A stretch of 64,000 bases of DNA from Sporosarcina sp. HYO08 (GTDB lineage Bacteria > Bacillota > Bacilli > Bacillales_A > Planococcaceae), in the NCBI RefSeq assembly GCF_001563475.1, contig NZ_LPUT01000028.1, positions 186,001 to 250,000 on the forward strand, read 5' to 3'. The position numbers were made by a program, and so were the translations under genes. The notes under the pieces are model-generated. The model was not told the DNA's origin, did not search any database, and saw nothing but the letters and a program-made list of their open reading frames with translations. Positions 9,471-18,324 of the stretch are shown in pieces (position 1 is the first letter of the stretch; every line of letters starts with the position of its first letter).

Positions 9471-10442
9471 ATGACACTCGTCACGACATTGATGGCTATT
9501 GCCGTCGCGTTTATTGTTTCAGCGGTTTTGGGTCTTGTCATTATCCCAACGCTGAGAAGGATGAAATTTGGGCAAAGTATCCGTGAAGAAGGACCGCAAG
9601 CCCATATGAAAAAAGCAGGAACACCAACAATGGGGGGGCTCATTTTTCTTGGCTCAATCATTGTGACAACGATTACGTTTTCGTACATATATGATGTACT
9701 TACGACGCAAACGATTGTTTTACTAATTGTACTCGTTGGATTTGGGATTATTGGATTTTTGGATGATTTTATCATCGTTGTACTCAAGCGAAATTTGGGT
9801 CTTACATCTCTACAAAAGTTAATTGGGCAAATTATTGTAGCGATTGCCGCATTTTTCTTGTTAAAACTTGGACCATTTGAAACAACTGTGCACATTCCAT
9901 TTACGGAATATACAATTGAGCTAGGTGTCTTTTACGTTGCCTTTCTTATTTTTTGGCTCGTTGGATTTTCAAATGCCGTCAACTTATCGGATGGTCTGGA
10001 TGGGCTTGTTGCAGGTACATCCTCAATTGCTTTTGCCGCATTTGGAGTGCACTCACTCATCTATGGTCAGTATGACATCGCAATGTTTGCATTTGTTGTG
10101 ACGGGTGCAATGCTAGGATTTTTGGTCTTTAATGTGAAACCTGCAAAAGTATTTATGGGGGATACGGGCTCGCTAGCACTTGGCGGTGCTTTGGCAATGC
10201 TGTCTGTACTGATCAAACAAGAATTTCTTTTGCTCGTCATCGGAATTGTATACGTTGTTGAGACACTATCAGTGATTATTCAAGTCATTAGTTTTAAAAC
10301 AACAGGGAAACGGATTTTCAAGATGAGTCCAATTCACCATCATTTTGAGCTTTCAGGATGGTCGGAATGGAAAATCGTCATTGTGTTTTGGGGCATTGCA
10401 TTTTTGGCAGCAATCCTACCTATTCTTCTGGAGGTGATGTAA
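9471..10442 (+). CDS. mraY: Phospho-N-acetylmuramoyl-pentapeptide transferase
   Basis: Membrane enzyme that transfers phospho-MurNAc-pentapeptide to undecaprenyl phosphate, forming lipid I. The 323-aa protein has about ten membrane helices and the family motifs GPQAHMKKAGTPTMGG (from about residue 41), LDDF near 97, NLSDGLDGL near 171, and PIHHHFELSGW in the cytoplasmic loop near 288. An AGAAGGAG ribosome site precedes the ATG. It follows spoVD directly; murE, normally between them in B. subtilis, is missing. Confidence 0.96.
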   Translation: MTLVTTLMAIAVAFIVSAVLGLVIIPTLRRMKFGQSIREEGPQAHMKKAGTPTMGGLIFLGSIIVTTITFSYIYDVLTTQTIVLLIVLVGFGIIGFLDDFIIVVLKRNLGLTSLQKLIGQIIVAIAAFFLLKLGPFETTVHIPFTEYTIELGVFYVAFLIFWLVGFSNAVNLSDGLDGLVAGTSSIAFAAFGVHSLIYGQYDIAMFAFVVTGAMLGFLVFNVKPAKVFMGDTGSLALGGALAMLSVLIKQEFLLLVIGIVYVVETLSVIIQVISFKTTGKRIFKMSPIHHHFELSGWSEWKIVIVFWGIAFLAAILPILLEVM

Positions 10443-11792
10443 TTGAAAAATGTATACCAATTTAAAGGTTTAAACATTCTCGTTCTCGGCCTAGCAAAAA
10501 GTGGTTTTGCAGCAGCAAAATTGCTGCACGCTTTAGGGGCGAACGTAACAGTCAATGATGCATCACCTGAAGAAGGGAATAAAGAGGCAGCTGAACTCGG
10601 GGAGAAGGGTGTTCACGTGATTTGTGGAGGACACCCTTCCAACCTTTTGGAACAAGGCTTTGATCTGATTGTGAAAAACCCAGGAATTCCGTATCATAAT
10701 CCAGTACTTGTAGACGCCGTGCGGAAAAACATACCGATTTGGACTGAAATTGAGCTTACCTATAAAATTAGCGAAGCGCCAATTATTGCGATTACGGGTT
10801 CAAATGGTAAAACAACTACGACGACATTACTTTATCACATGTTGAATATCGGGAAGAAAAAGCCATTGATTGCCGGAAATATCGGTAAAGTTTCTTGTGC
10901 TGTAGCTAAAAAAGCGACGAGTGAAAATACGATTGTGCTTGAAGCCTCCTCGTTCCAATTGATGGGGACAGAGCAGTTTAAACCTAAAATTGCCATATGG
11001 ACGAATTTGTATGAAGCGCATCTTGACTATCATGGAACAGTAGAAGATTATGCGGCAGCGAAGTCAAAAGTTGCTGCCAATCAAACTGAAACAGATTATT
11101 TAATATACAATGCGGATCAGCCAAAATTGACTTCTTACGTCGATGCTATGGCAGCTAGAAAAATACCATTCTCTTTAAAAGGCAGAAGAGAAGAGGGGAT
11201 CTCGGCAGATGAAACACAAATCTATTGGAATGGAAGTCCATTCATTAGCAGATCGATCATTAAACTGCCTGGCGACCATAACTTAGAAAATATTTTGGCG
11301 GCAACCGCAGCTGCTATTTTACTAGGCTGTGACCATGAGGCAATTGAAAATGTACTAAGCTCTTTTACAGGTGTTCGGCATCGCATGCAGTTCGTAAAGG
11401 AATTGATGGGAAGAAAGTTTTACAATGATTCCAAAGCAACAAATACACTTGCAACCAAAAGCGCTCTTGCCGCGTTTAATAGACCTACAATCTTAATTGC
11501 GGGCGGTTTGGATCGGGGTCAGTCATTTGAGGAGTTACGTCCTTACATGAACAATGTGAAAGTGGTTGTGGCGCTTGGAGAAACAGCAGATCAGTTCGCT
11601 GAATTTGCTTCTTCATGCGGAATTTCAACTGTTTTACAAGTAGAAAGTATGCAAGATGCTGTGAGAAAAGCATATTCATTGACGGCGGAAGGAGATATTG
11701 TTTTACTTTCACCAGCTTGTGCGAGTTGGGATCAATATCCGAATTTTGAAGCCCGTGGTGATGAATTTATCAATGCAGTAATGGCATTGTAA
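10443..11792 (+). CDS. murD: UDP-N-acetylmuramoylalanine--D-glutamate ligase
   Basis: Cytosolic Mur ligase that adds D-Glu to UDP-MurNAc-L-Ala using ATP. The 449-aa protein has an N-terminal UDP-binding domain (VLGLAKSGFAAAKLL from about 14), the P-loop ITGSNGKTTTTTLL near 117, and the C-terminal domain with FYNDSKATNT. It starts at TTG 10443, immediately after the mraY stop, with GGAGGTGATG as ribosome site. Confidence 0.95.
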   Translation: MKNVYQFKGLNILVLGLAKSGFAAAKLLHALGANVTVNDASPEEGNKEAAELGEKGVHVICGGHPSNLLEQGFDLIVKNPGIPYHNPVLVDAVRKNIPIWTEIELTYKISEAPIIAITGSNGKTTTTTLLYHMLNIGKKKPLIAGNIGKVSCAVAKKATSENTIVLEASSFQLMGTEQFKPKIAIWTNLYEAHLDYHGTVEDYAAAKSKVAANQTETDYLIYNADQPKLTSYVDAMAARKIPFSLKGRREEGISADETQIYWNGSPFISRSIIKLPGDHNLENILAATAAAILLGCDHEAIENVLSSFTGVRHRMQFVKELMGRKFYNDSKATNTLATKSALAAFNRPTILIAGGLDRGQSFEELRPYMNNVKVVVALGETADQFAEFASSCGISTVLQVESMQDAVRKAYSLTAEGDIVLLSPACASWDQYPNFEARGDEFINAVMAL

Positions 11793-11827
11793 GACATCGA
11801 ATCAGGTACTAGCAAACTTGCGAAAGG

Positions 11828-12919
11828 ATGCGGTCACTGGAAAGGAAGTTAAAGGCTGCCTTTATTGGATCGGCCATTATGTTGTCGTTCATTGGATTAG
11901 TTTTTGTGCATTCGGCGGGATCTTATTGGGGAGCAGTTCACTATGCTGACTCGTCTCCGTTTATCGTCAAACAAGGAATTTATATGGTGGTGTCTGTGGG
12001 AATTGCTTTACTGATGATGAAAAGCCCTTTGACATCTAATCCGAAGATTTGGACAGTCGTTTACTATGTTACGATTTTAATGCTAGTTGCTGTACTTATT
12101 CCAGGCATCGGGGCAGTTCGAAATGGGTCGCAAAGTTGGATTGCATTTGGCCCGTTTAGCATTCAGCCGGCAGAATTTGTGAAAGTTGCACTCATTGGAA
12201 AACTAGCATCCAGCTTCAATCGTTCACGTAAGAAAAGTGTTTTTCAGCTAAGTCATTTTGGATACATCCTTTTACCGGCGGCACTGATCATGTTACAGCC
12301 TGACTTGGGGTCGGCTGTGATTATGATTGTTTCTGCGTTCGTCATTTTATTTATAGCAGGCTATCCTTTAAAGTTTTTCTTGTTTCTTGGTGCATCCGGA
12401 GTCGGAGCATTTATAGCGCTTATTGCTTCCGCTCCGTACCGTTTGGATCGTATTAAATCATACGTTGACCCATGGAGTGATCCGCTCGGAAAGGGCTTTC
12501 AGGGTATTCAATCGTTATTTGCGATTGCGCCGGGAGGGCTATTCGGGCATGGTTACGGCAATAGTCGCCAAAAGTATTTATATTTACCCGAACCGCAAAA
12601 TGATTTTATCTTTTCGATCATTGCAGAAGAAACAGGATTTATCGGTGCGACATTTATATTATTTGTTTTTATTGTTTTGATGGTTGCAACTTTTGGAATC
12701 GCGATCCGTATGAAGGGTAGAAGTGAATTTTATATGGTCGCTGGTATGGGATCGATGATTATCTTTCAAACGGTTTTAAATGTTGGCGTTGTATCCGGGC
12801 TTTTACCTGTTACAGGTGTTACGTTACCGTTTATCAGTTATGGAGGATCATCGTTGCTCACAACTTGGATCGCAGTTGGAACTATTTTACATTACACAAC
12901 TGATCAAAAATGGAGATGA
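11828..12919 (+). CDS. spoVE: FtsW/RodA/SpoVE-family peptidoglycan glycosyltransferase (SEDS)
   Basis: A 363-aa polytopic SEDS protein with about ten membrane helices that polymerises lipid II together with a partner class B PBP. Family motifs: NGSQSWIAFGPFSIQPAEF (about 99-117), the GYGNSRQKYLYLPEPQNDFI segment near 240, and the C-terminal VTGVTLPFISYGGSS near 333. In B. subtilis this slot after murD holds spoVE, the partner of SpoVD; from sequence alone it cannot be told whether it serves division, sporulation or both. Confidence 0.9.
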   Translation: MRSLERKLKAAFIGSAIMLSFIGLVFVHSAGSYWGAVHYADSSPFIVKQGIYMVVSVGIALLMMKSPLTSNPKIWTVVYYVTILMLVAVLIPGIGAVRNGSQSWIAFGPFSIQPAEFVKVALIGKLASSFNRSRKKSVFQLSHFGYILLPAALIMLQPDLGSAVIMIVSAFVILFIAGYPLKFFLFLGASGVGAFIALIASAPYRLDRIKSYVDPWSDPLGKGFQGIQSLFAIAPGGLFGHGYGNSRQKYLYLPEPQNDFIFSIIAEETGFIGATFILFVFIVLMVATFGIAIRMKGRSEFYMVAGMGSMIIFQTVLNVGVVSGLLPVTGVTLPFISYGGSSLLTTWIAVGTILHYTTDQKWR

Positions 12920-12933
12920 CAGGAGGGGGAATT

Positions 12934-13746
12934 ATGAGCAAGGTCATTGATATCGAAGAGCGAATTCCATCCATGCGGGAAAAACGCCGCAGGAAAACAA
13001 ATAAAAAATTTATACTAACGCTGACTGTGTTCGTACTTGCTCTCCTTGTCGTTTTGTATCTTCAATCTCCATTGAGTAAAGTTGAAAAAATTCAAGTGAA
13101 CGGCGGCATGTTGCATGATGCAGATTTTTATGTGAAAGAAAGTGAAATCCTCATTGGAAAATCGCTTTGGAGCGTTCGTACAGGCGACGTGGAAAAAAAG
13201 CTGGAGAAACTGAAAGGTGTTCAACATGCGGAGGTCTCACGAAAATGGTATCGCGATATTGAAATTACGATTACGGAGTGGCCGACCATAGCCTATGTCG
13301 AAGAAGAAGGGCAATACCGTTTAGTGGTGGAAAATGGAGAGTTATTTCCGCATGCGGAGACGTTTCCCGGGGTAGAAGCACCGATTCTCAACAATTTTCT
13401 ACAAAAAGATGAGATGATGGGAATGATCAAGCAACTTGTGCAGTTGGACAAGTCTATTTACCATTTATTGTCGGAAATTGTTTACGTCGATCGGGAAGGC
13501 GGTGCTGACCGTGTAATTGCGTATATGGACGATGGATATGAAGTTCATGCAATTATTTCGACATTTGCAGAAAAAATGGCTTACTATCCAGAAATGATTG
13601 CCCAGTTGGACGACTTAGAAAAAGGGGTTATCGACATTGAGGTAGGGACTTACTTCATCCCTTACAGAAATTACTATGGCGGCGAAAATGAGACGGAGGT
13701 TGAAGCTGAAGAAGGTGAGATGGTTGACGATGGGGAAGCAGAATAG
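12934..13746 (+). CDS. divIB: Cell division protein DivIB/FtsQ
   Basis: Bitopic divisome protein (270 aa): basic cytoplasmic N terminus (REKRRRKTNKK), membrane helix at about 26-43, POTRA domain (VEKIQVNGG onward), then the beta domain. The ATG at 12934 with AGGAGGGGG upstream is preferred to an in-frame ATG eight codons earlier that overlaps spoVE. In B. subtilis murG and murB separate spoVE from divIB; here only 14 nt do. Confidence 0.93.
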   Translation: MSKVIDIEERIPSMREKRRRKTNKKFILTLTVFVLALLVVLYLQSPLSKVEKIQVNGGMLHDADFYVKESEILIGKSLWSVRTGDVEKKLEKLKGVQHAEVSRKWYRDIEITITEWPTIAYVEEEGQYRLVVENGELFPHAETFPGVEAPILNNFLQKDEMMGMIKQLVQLDKSIYHLLSEIVYVDREGGADRVIAYMDDGYEVHAIISTFAEKMAYYPEMIAQLDDLEKGVIDIEVGTYFIPYRNYYGGENETEVEAEEGEMVDDGEAE

Positions 13747-14440
13747 GAAAAAAGGAAGGAACATTCTTTTTTCTATTGTTTTTCTCGTTCTTGGTTTCAT
13801 TCTTGCATTTTCGTATCGTACATTAGGGAAAAATAATGATGTCGTTGATCTCGAATCGGGTACCTTTCTTCACGAACAACAGTATCGTGAGGAATTGATC
13901 GGTCAACAAGAAAGAAATAAAGAACTATCGGATGAAATTGCAAGTAAACAGAATGAAATTCGAGAATATGAACAAAGTTTTTCCACGCAGGAGAAAGACC
14001 ATGAAGTTCTCGTTGAGGAAGCAAAAGATCTGCGATTGTTATTAGGAGCCATTCCTGCAGTAGGGCAAGGGGTCAAAGTGACGCTTCGCGATGCGGAATA
14101 TGATCCTATAGAACAAAATCCAAATGATTATATTGTTCATGAAAGCCATGTTCTTCGCGTCATTAATGAGCTGCGTATTGCGGGAGCCCAAGGACTTGCA
14201 ATAAATGGACAACGAATTACATCCTATTCATCCATCAAGTGTACAGGACCCGTTATTACGGTAGATGGCAGAACATTTCCCGCACCATTTGTTATTGAGG
14301 CAGTTGGGGATATGGAAGTTCTCTCAGCGGCGCTTCATTTAAAGGGCGGGGTTATTGATAGTCTTTTAAGAGATCATATTGTTGTAACGACAGAACTGTT
14401 AAAAGAAATTCGATTATCAGCCATGCGGAATGAAGGCTAA
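13730..14440 (+). CDS. ylxW: DUF881 family protein (YlxW-like)
   Basis: A 236-aa protein with an N-terminal membrane helix (about 12-30), a coiled coil (about 50-110) and a DUF881 domain (LLLGAIPAVGQGVKVTLRD onward; VINELRIAGAQGLAINGQR). Its function in the dcw cluster is unknown. The ATG at 13730 overlaps the end of divIB by 17 nt; a TTG two codons earlier is possible. Confidence 0.85.
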   Translation: MGKQNRKKGRNILFSIVFLVLGFILAFSYRTLGKNNDVVDLESGTFLHEQQYREELIGQQERNKELSDEIASKQNEIREYEQSFSTQEKDHEVLVEEAKDLRLLLGAIPAVGQGVKVTLRDAEYDPIEQNPNDYIVHESHVLRVINELRIAGAQGLAINGQRITSYSSIKCTGPVITVDGRTFPAPFVIEAVGDMEVLSAALHLKGGVIDSLLRDHIVVTTELLKEIRLSAMRNEG

Positions 14441-14471
14441 TGCTAATCATTGATTGAAAGGAGATTGGACG

Positions 14472-15191
14472 GTGAAGAAAATAATACATTGGCGATTTAC
14501 GCTCATTTTACTAATCGTCGGATTTATGATTGCCGTCCAATACAATTCGATGAAAAATCCGGAGAAGCGGGACACGAGAGACATCTGGGCGATCCGTCAG
14601 GAACTTGCATCGGAACAAAAGCTTCATTCCGAATTGCTATCGGAGATTCGTGAACTAGATAAGACATTACGTACATATAACACTTTGAATGATGAAAATA
14701 CGGGCCGGGCATTATTGGAAACCGTTGAAAAACTTCACCGACAAGCTGGAATGACCGCTATAGAAGGAGCGGGGATTGTCATTGAAGTAAAGCCATCGGC
14801 AGAAAGTATAGCACTTGGTTTACCAATTATGGGCATTTCACCGGATTTATTGACACGCTTTGTCAATGAGATCAATCGTTTTAAAGGCATTACTTTGGAA
14901 ATCGATGGTAAACGATTTACGACTTTAAGTGCTATTCGCGATATAAATGGGGTAACGACAGTAAACGGATTGAATGTTTCAACACCACCATTTATGATGA
15001 AGGTTATTTCACCGACGCTTGCAGATAGCGAAAAGTTATATAATTATTTGCTTGGCTCTTCGTTACATGACGATTTCTATTTGGATGATCTTATTTTTGA
15101 CATTGGACAACCATCTATGGATATTCAAATAAACGGTTGGTCGGAAAACTTTACAAATGAGTTTCTACATGAATTGCCGAAAGGAGAATGA
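14472..15191 (+). CDS. ylxX: DUF881 family protein (YlxX-like)
   Basis: Second DUF881 protein in tandem (239 aa): N-terminal membrane helix at about 7-24, a short coiled coil, then the DUF881 core (GAGIVIEVKPS, FVNEINRFKGITLEIDGKR). The GTG at 14472 has AAAGGAGA 7 nt upstream and is preferred to an in-frame TTG at 14454. It is a paralogue of the preceding gene by domain and position; function unknown. The stop overlaps the sbp region. Confidence 0.85.
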   Translation: MKKIIHWRFTLILLIVGFMIAVQYNSMKNPEKRDTRDIWAIRQELASEQKLHSELLSEIRELDKTLRTYNTLNDENTGRALLETVEKLHRQAGMTAIEGAGIVIEVKPSAESIALGLPIMGISPDLLTRFVNEINRFKGITLEIDGKRFTTLSAIRDINGVTTVNGLNVSTPPFMMKVISPTLADSEKLYNYLLGSSLHDDFYLDDLIFDIGQPSMDIQINGWSENFTNEFLHELPKGE

Positions 15192-15193
15192 CG

Positions 15194-15565
15194 ATGTGGT
15201 TACCTTTGCTCGGTCTTGTACTTGGGATTTCGCTCGGTCTTTTATCCGATATTCAAATCCCGCAGGCATACGGCAATTATTTGTCAATTGCTGTACTTGC
15301 TGCTCTCGACACCCTTTTCGGTGGAATTCGTGCACACTTGCAGCAAGTTTACGATGATAAGGTGTTCGTATCGGGATTCTTCTTTAATATCGCTTTAGCG
15401 GCCGCCCTAGCGTTTTTAGGGGTACATTTAGGTGTCGATTTATATCTGGCGGCAGTATTTGCTTTTGGGGTCAGATTATTCCAGAATATAGCTGTGATTA
15501 GAAGGATTATACTAGTAAAATGGTCTGATCGAAACAAGGTTTCTAATACAAATGTTCCCGATTGA
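15194..15565 (+). CDS. sbp: Small basic membrane protein Sbp (DUF1290)
   Basis: A 123-aa membrane protein whose core (MWLPLLGLVLGISLGL, YLSIAVLAALDTLFGGIRA, FVSGFFFNIALAAALAF, HLGVDLYLAAVFAFGVRLF) closely matches B. subtilis Sbp. Function is unknown; it is conserved upstream of ftsA in sporulating Firmicutes. The second ATG (15194, 8 nt after AAGGAG) fits the family start better than the one at 15188. Confidence 0.9.
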   Translation: MWLPLLGLVLGISLGLLSDIQIPQAYGNYLSIAVLAALDTLFGGIRAHLQQVYDDKVFVSGFFFNIALAAALAFLGVHLGVDLYLAAVFAFGVRLFQNIAVIRRIILVKWSDRNKVSNTNVPD

Positions 15566-15659
15566 AAGGAATTCAATAGAATATGTTGAAATTATTTAGA
15601 CAATGTCGCTGTAATACAATAGAATGGGATTTAGGAGTTGCTTTGGGAGGTGCCAATTA

Positions 15660-16946
15660 GTGAGCCAATCAGAATTATATGTATCACTTGATATAGGTTC
15701 TTCATCGATCAAAGTATTGATTGGTGAAGTGGAAGGAAAAACGCTGCATGTAATTGGCGTTGGAAATGTACAATCAGAAGGTGTCCGAAAAGGAACGATT
15801 ATAGACATAGACGCTACCGTCCAATCGATTCGAAAAGCGGTCGATCAAGCCGAGAGAATGATTGGCATGCAAATTCGGGAAGTGATTCTTGGGATTCCGG
15901 CAACGGGCGTCGTTTTGCAAGATGTAAAAGGCGTTGTTGCAGTCAACTCTGAAAATCGTGAGATTACAGACGATGACTTGGATCGCGTTATGAAATCTGC
16001 ACAAGTCATGTCGGTTCCGCCTGAGCGTGAAATTGTAAACATTATTCCAAAACAATTCATAGTAGACGATTATGATGAAATTAAAGATCCTAGAGGAATG
16101 ATTGGGGTTCGTCTAGAAATGGACGGTACGTTAATCACAACATCGAAAACGCTTGTTCATAATATTTTGCGTTGTGTTGAGAGAGCGGGGCTCGATATTC
16201 GTGAAATTTACTTGCAACCATTAGCAGCAGGTACATTTGCTTTAACGGATGACGAGAAAAACCATGGAACTGCCTATATTGACATTGGCGGCGGTTCAAC
16301 AACGATTACGATTTTTGGTGAAAATCGGCTAATGGCCACAGCAGTAGTGCCTGTGGGAGGAGATCATATCTCTAAAGATTTATCAATCGTTTTAAAAACA
16401 CCTACAGAACAGGCAAGAAAAATTAAACACCAATATGGACATGCCTTTTATGATGATGCTTCTGATGATGAACTATTTGAAGTGCCAGTCGTTGGGGTTG
16501 ATACAAAAGATCAATATAGTCAACGATATATATCCGAAATCATTGGCGTCCGATTGGAAGAATTATTCGAACTTGTCCTAGAGGAATTATATCGCATGGG
16601 TATCCGTGATTTGCCTGGAGGAATTGTATTAACAGGTGGAATTACAAAGATTGACGGGATTCTTCAACTGGCTAGACATGTGCTGAAAACGAGAGTGAGA
16701 CTTCATTCTCCAGAATACATCGGTGTGCGTGAACCAATGTATACAACTGCGGTTGGTCTCATCCGCTATGCGCACATGCAAGATGAATATTTTGGCTATT
16801 CATCAGATGCGCCTACGGTTACACCGATTGAAGAAACAGTTCCTTCTTCATCAAAAGATATGAAAAAGCCGAAAGAACGAAAACCTGAAAAAAAACCTGG
16901 TATTATTAACTGGGCTAAAAATACATTCAATAACTTTTTTGAATAG
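15660..16946 (+). CDS. ftsA: Cell division protein FtsA
   Basis: Actin-fold ATPase that tethers FtsZ filaments to the membrane (428 aa). Phosphate 1 motif YVSLDIGSSSIKVLIGE at the N terminus, the ATP-binding YIDIGGGSTTI near 203, GGIVLTGGITKI near 321, and a C-terminal amphipathic helix (PGIINWAKNTFNNFFE) for membrane attachment. It starts at GTG 15660 after GGGAGGTG. It precedes ftsZ as in nearly all bacteria. Confidence 0.95.
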   Translation: MSQSELYVSLDIGSSSIKVLIGEVEGKTLHVIGVGNVQSEGVRKGTIIDIDATVQSIRKAVDQAERMIGMQIREVILGIPATGVVLQDVKGVVAVNSENREITDDDLDRVMKSAQVMSVPPEREIVNIIPKQFIVDDYDEIKDPRGMIGVRLEMDGTLITTSKTLVHNILRCVERAGLDIREIYLQPLAAGTFALTDDEKNHGTAYIDIGGGSTTITIFGENRLMATAVVPVGGDHISKDLSIVLKTPTEQARKIKHQYGHAFYDDASDDELFEVPVVGVDTKDQYSQRYISEIIGVRLEELFELVLEELYRMGIRDLPGGIVLTGGITKIDGILQLARHVLKTRVRLHSPEYIGVREPMYTTAVGLIRYAHMQDEYFGYSSDAPTVTPIEETVPSSSKDMKKPKERKPEKKPGIINWAKNTFNNFFE

Positions 16947-16988
16947 AACAGCAGAAGATGGACCTGAAATGGATTAGGAGGAGAGAAG

Positions 16989-18170
16989 ATGCTGGAATTT
17001 GATACGAATATCGATTCGTTGGCAGTGATCAAAGTAATCGGTGTCGGCGGTGGAGGAAATAATGCAGTTAATAGAATGATTGAACATGGAGTACAAGGCG
17101 TAGAATTTATTGCTGTAAATACAGATGCACAAGCACTAAATCTATCGAGTGCAGAGGTTAAACTGCAAATTGGTGCGAAACTAACGCGTGGACTAGGTGC
17201 AGGTGCTAATCCTGAGATAGGTAAAAAGGCAGCAGAAGAAAGTAAAGAGCAAATTGAAGAAGCACTTCGCGGTGCCGATATGGTTTTTGTAACTGCTGGA
17301 ATGGGCGGCGGTACTGGTACAGGTGCTGCACCAGTGATCGCACAAATTGCAAAGGAACTGGGCGCATTGACAGTTGGTGTTGTCACAAGACCATTCACAT
17401 TTGAAGGTCGCAAGCGTTCAACGCAAGCAATTGGCGGGATTACGGCAATGAAAGAGTCTGTCGACACATTAATTGTCATTCCGAACGACAAGCTTCTTGA
17501 AATTGTTGACAAAAATACACCAATGCTTGAAGCATTCCGTGAAGCGGATAACGTTCTTCGTCAAGGGGTTCAAGGTATCTCAGACTTGATCGCGGTGCCA
17601 GGACTCATTAACCTGGACTTTGCGGACGTTAAAACGATTATGTCTAACAAAGGCTCGGCGCTTATGGGGATCGGGATGTCAACAGGAGAAAACCGAGCAG
17701 CCGAAGCTGCGAAAAAAGCAATTTCAAGTCCATTGCTCGAAACGTCAATCGACGGAGCAAAAGGTGTCTTGATGAATATTACAGGCGGTTCAAACTTAAG
17801 TCTTTTCGAAGTGCAGGAAGCAGCGGACATTGTCGCTTCCGCATCTGACGAAGATGTAAATATGATCTTCGGATCTGTTATCAATGACAATTTGAAAGAT
17901 GAAATCATTGTAACAGTTATTGCGACTGGGTTTACGGAAGAACAGCTGACAGCTTCTAGACCCGGCAGAAACGCTGGATTTGGTGCAGCACGTCCACAAC
18001 CGCCGGCGCGCGAACAGCAGCCAGCACAGCAACAAGCACCAATACGCGCTCGTCGTACCGAAGAGGCACCAGAATATGCTCAGGAAGCGCCACGCCAGCA
18101 GCAAGGAGGCCATCAGGAAGACGGCCTGGATATTCCAACATTTTTACGCAACAGACAGCGCAGACGCTAA
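16989..18170 (+). CDS. ftsZ: Cell division protein FtsZ
   Basis: Tubulin-like GTPase that forms the Z ring (393 aa). GTP-binding [13 protein letters not shown] (about 18-30) and the tubulin signature GGGTGTG (106-112) are intact. After about residue 318 there is a Q/A/P/R-rich linker and the conserved C-terminal peptide [13 protein letters not shown], which binds FtsA, SepF and others. A GGAGGAG ribosome site precedes the ATG. Confidence 0.97.
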   Translation: MLEFDTNIDSLAVIKVIGVGGGGNNAVNRMIEHGVQGVEFIAVNTDAQALNLSSAEVKLQIGAKLTRGLGAGANPEIGKKAAEESKEQIEEALRGADMVFVTAGMGGGTGTGAAPVIAQIAKELGALTVGVVTRPFTFEGRKRSTQAIGGITAMKESVDTLIVIPNDKLLEIVDKNTPMLEAFREADNVLRQGVQGISDLIAVPGLINLDFADVKTIMSNKGSALMGIGMSTGENRAAEAAKKAISSPLLETSIDGAKGVLMNITGGSNLSLFEVQEAADIVASASDEDVNMIFGSVINDNLKDEIIVTVIATGFTEEQLTASRPGRNAGFGAARPQPPAREQQPAQQQAPIRARRTEEAPEYAQEAPRQQQGGHQEDGLDIPTFLRNRQRRR

Positions 18171-18182
18171 GTAAATTGAAAT

Positions 18183-18228
18183 AAAAGCTTCTCGAATATG
18201 CTAGCGCATGATTCGGGAAGCTTTTTTT
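18183..18228 (+). terminator. Terminator after ftsZ
   Basis: A 15-bp stem (AAAAGCTTCTCGAAT with ATTCGGGAAGCTTTT, one G-U pair) encloses a loop that can itself pair (ATGC/GCAT), followed by TTTTTTT. It ends the dcw transcript before the repeat array. Confidence 0.9.
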
Positions 18229-18324
18229 GCGTTTTTTGGCATAGTGGGAGATTAGGTTTTCGGTCAACTTTGATGCGTGTCCAATGAATCCCGGTAAGTG
18301 TCCAACAGTTTCTTTTACTTGCTA

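Noticed and set aside
9446..9895. 149-residue minus-strand open frame
   Set aside because: Antisense shadow of mraY with no start context.
15566..15582. Sigma-H-like promoter before ftsA (AAAGGAATT and ATAGAATAT)
   Set aside because: Both half-sites match well but are only 2 bp apart instead of 11-12.
16796..17512. 238-residue minus-strand open frame
   Set aside because: It is the antisense shadow of ftsA-ftsZ; low-complexity composition and no ribosome site.
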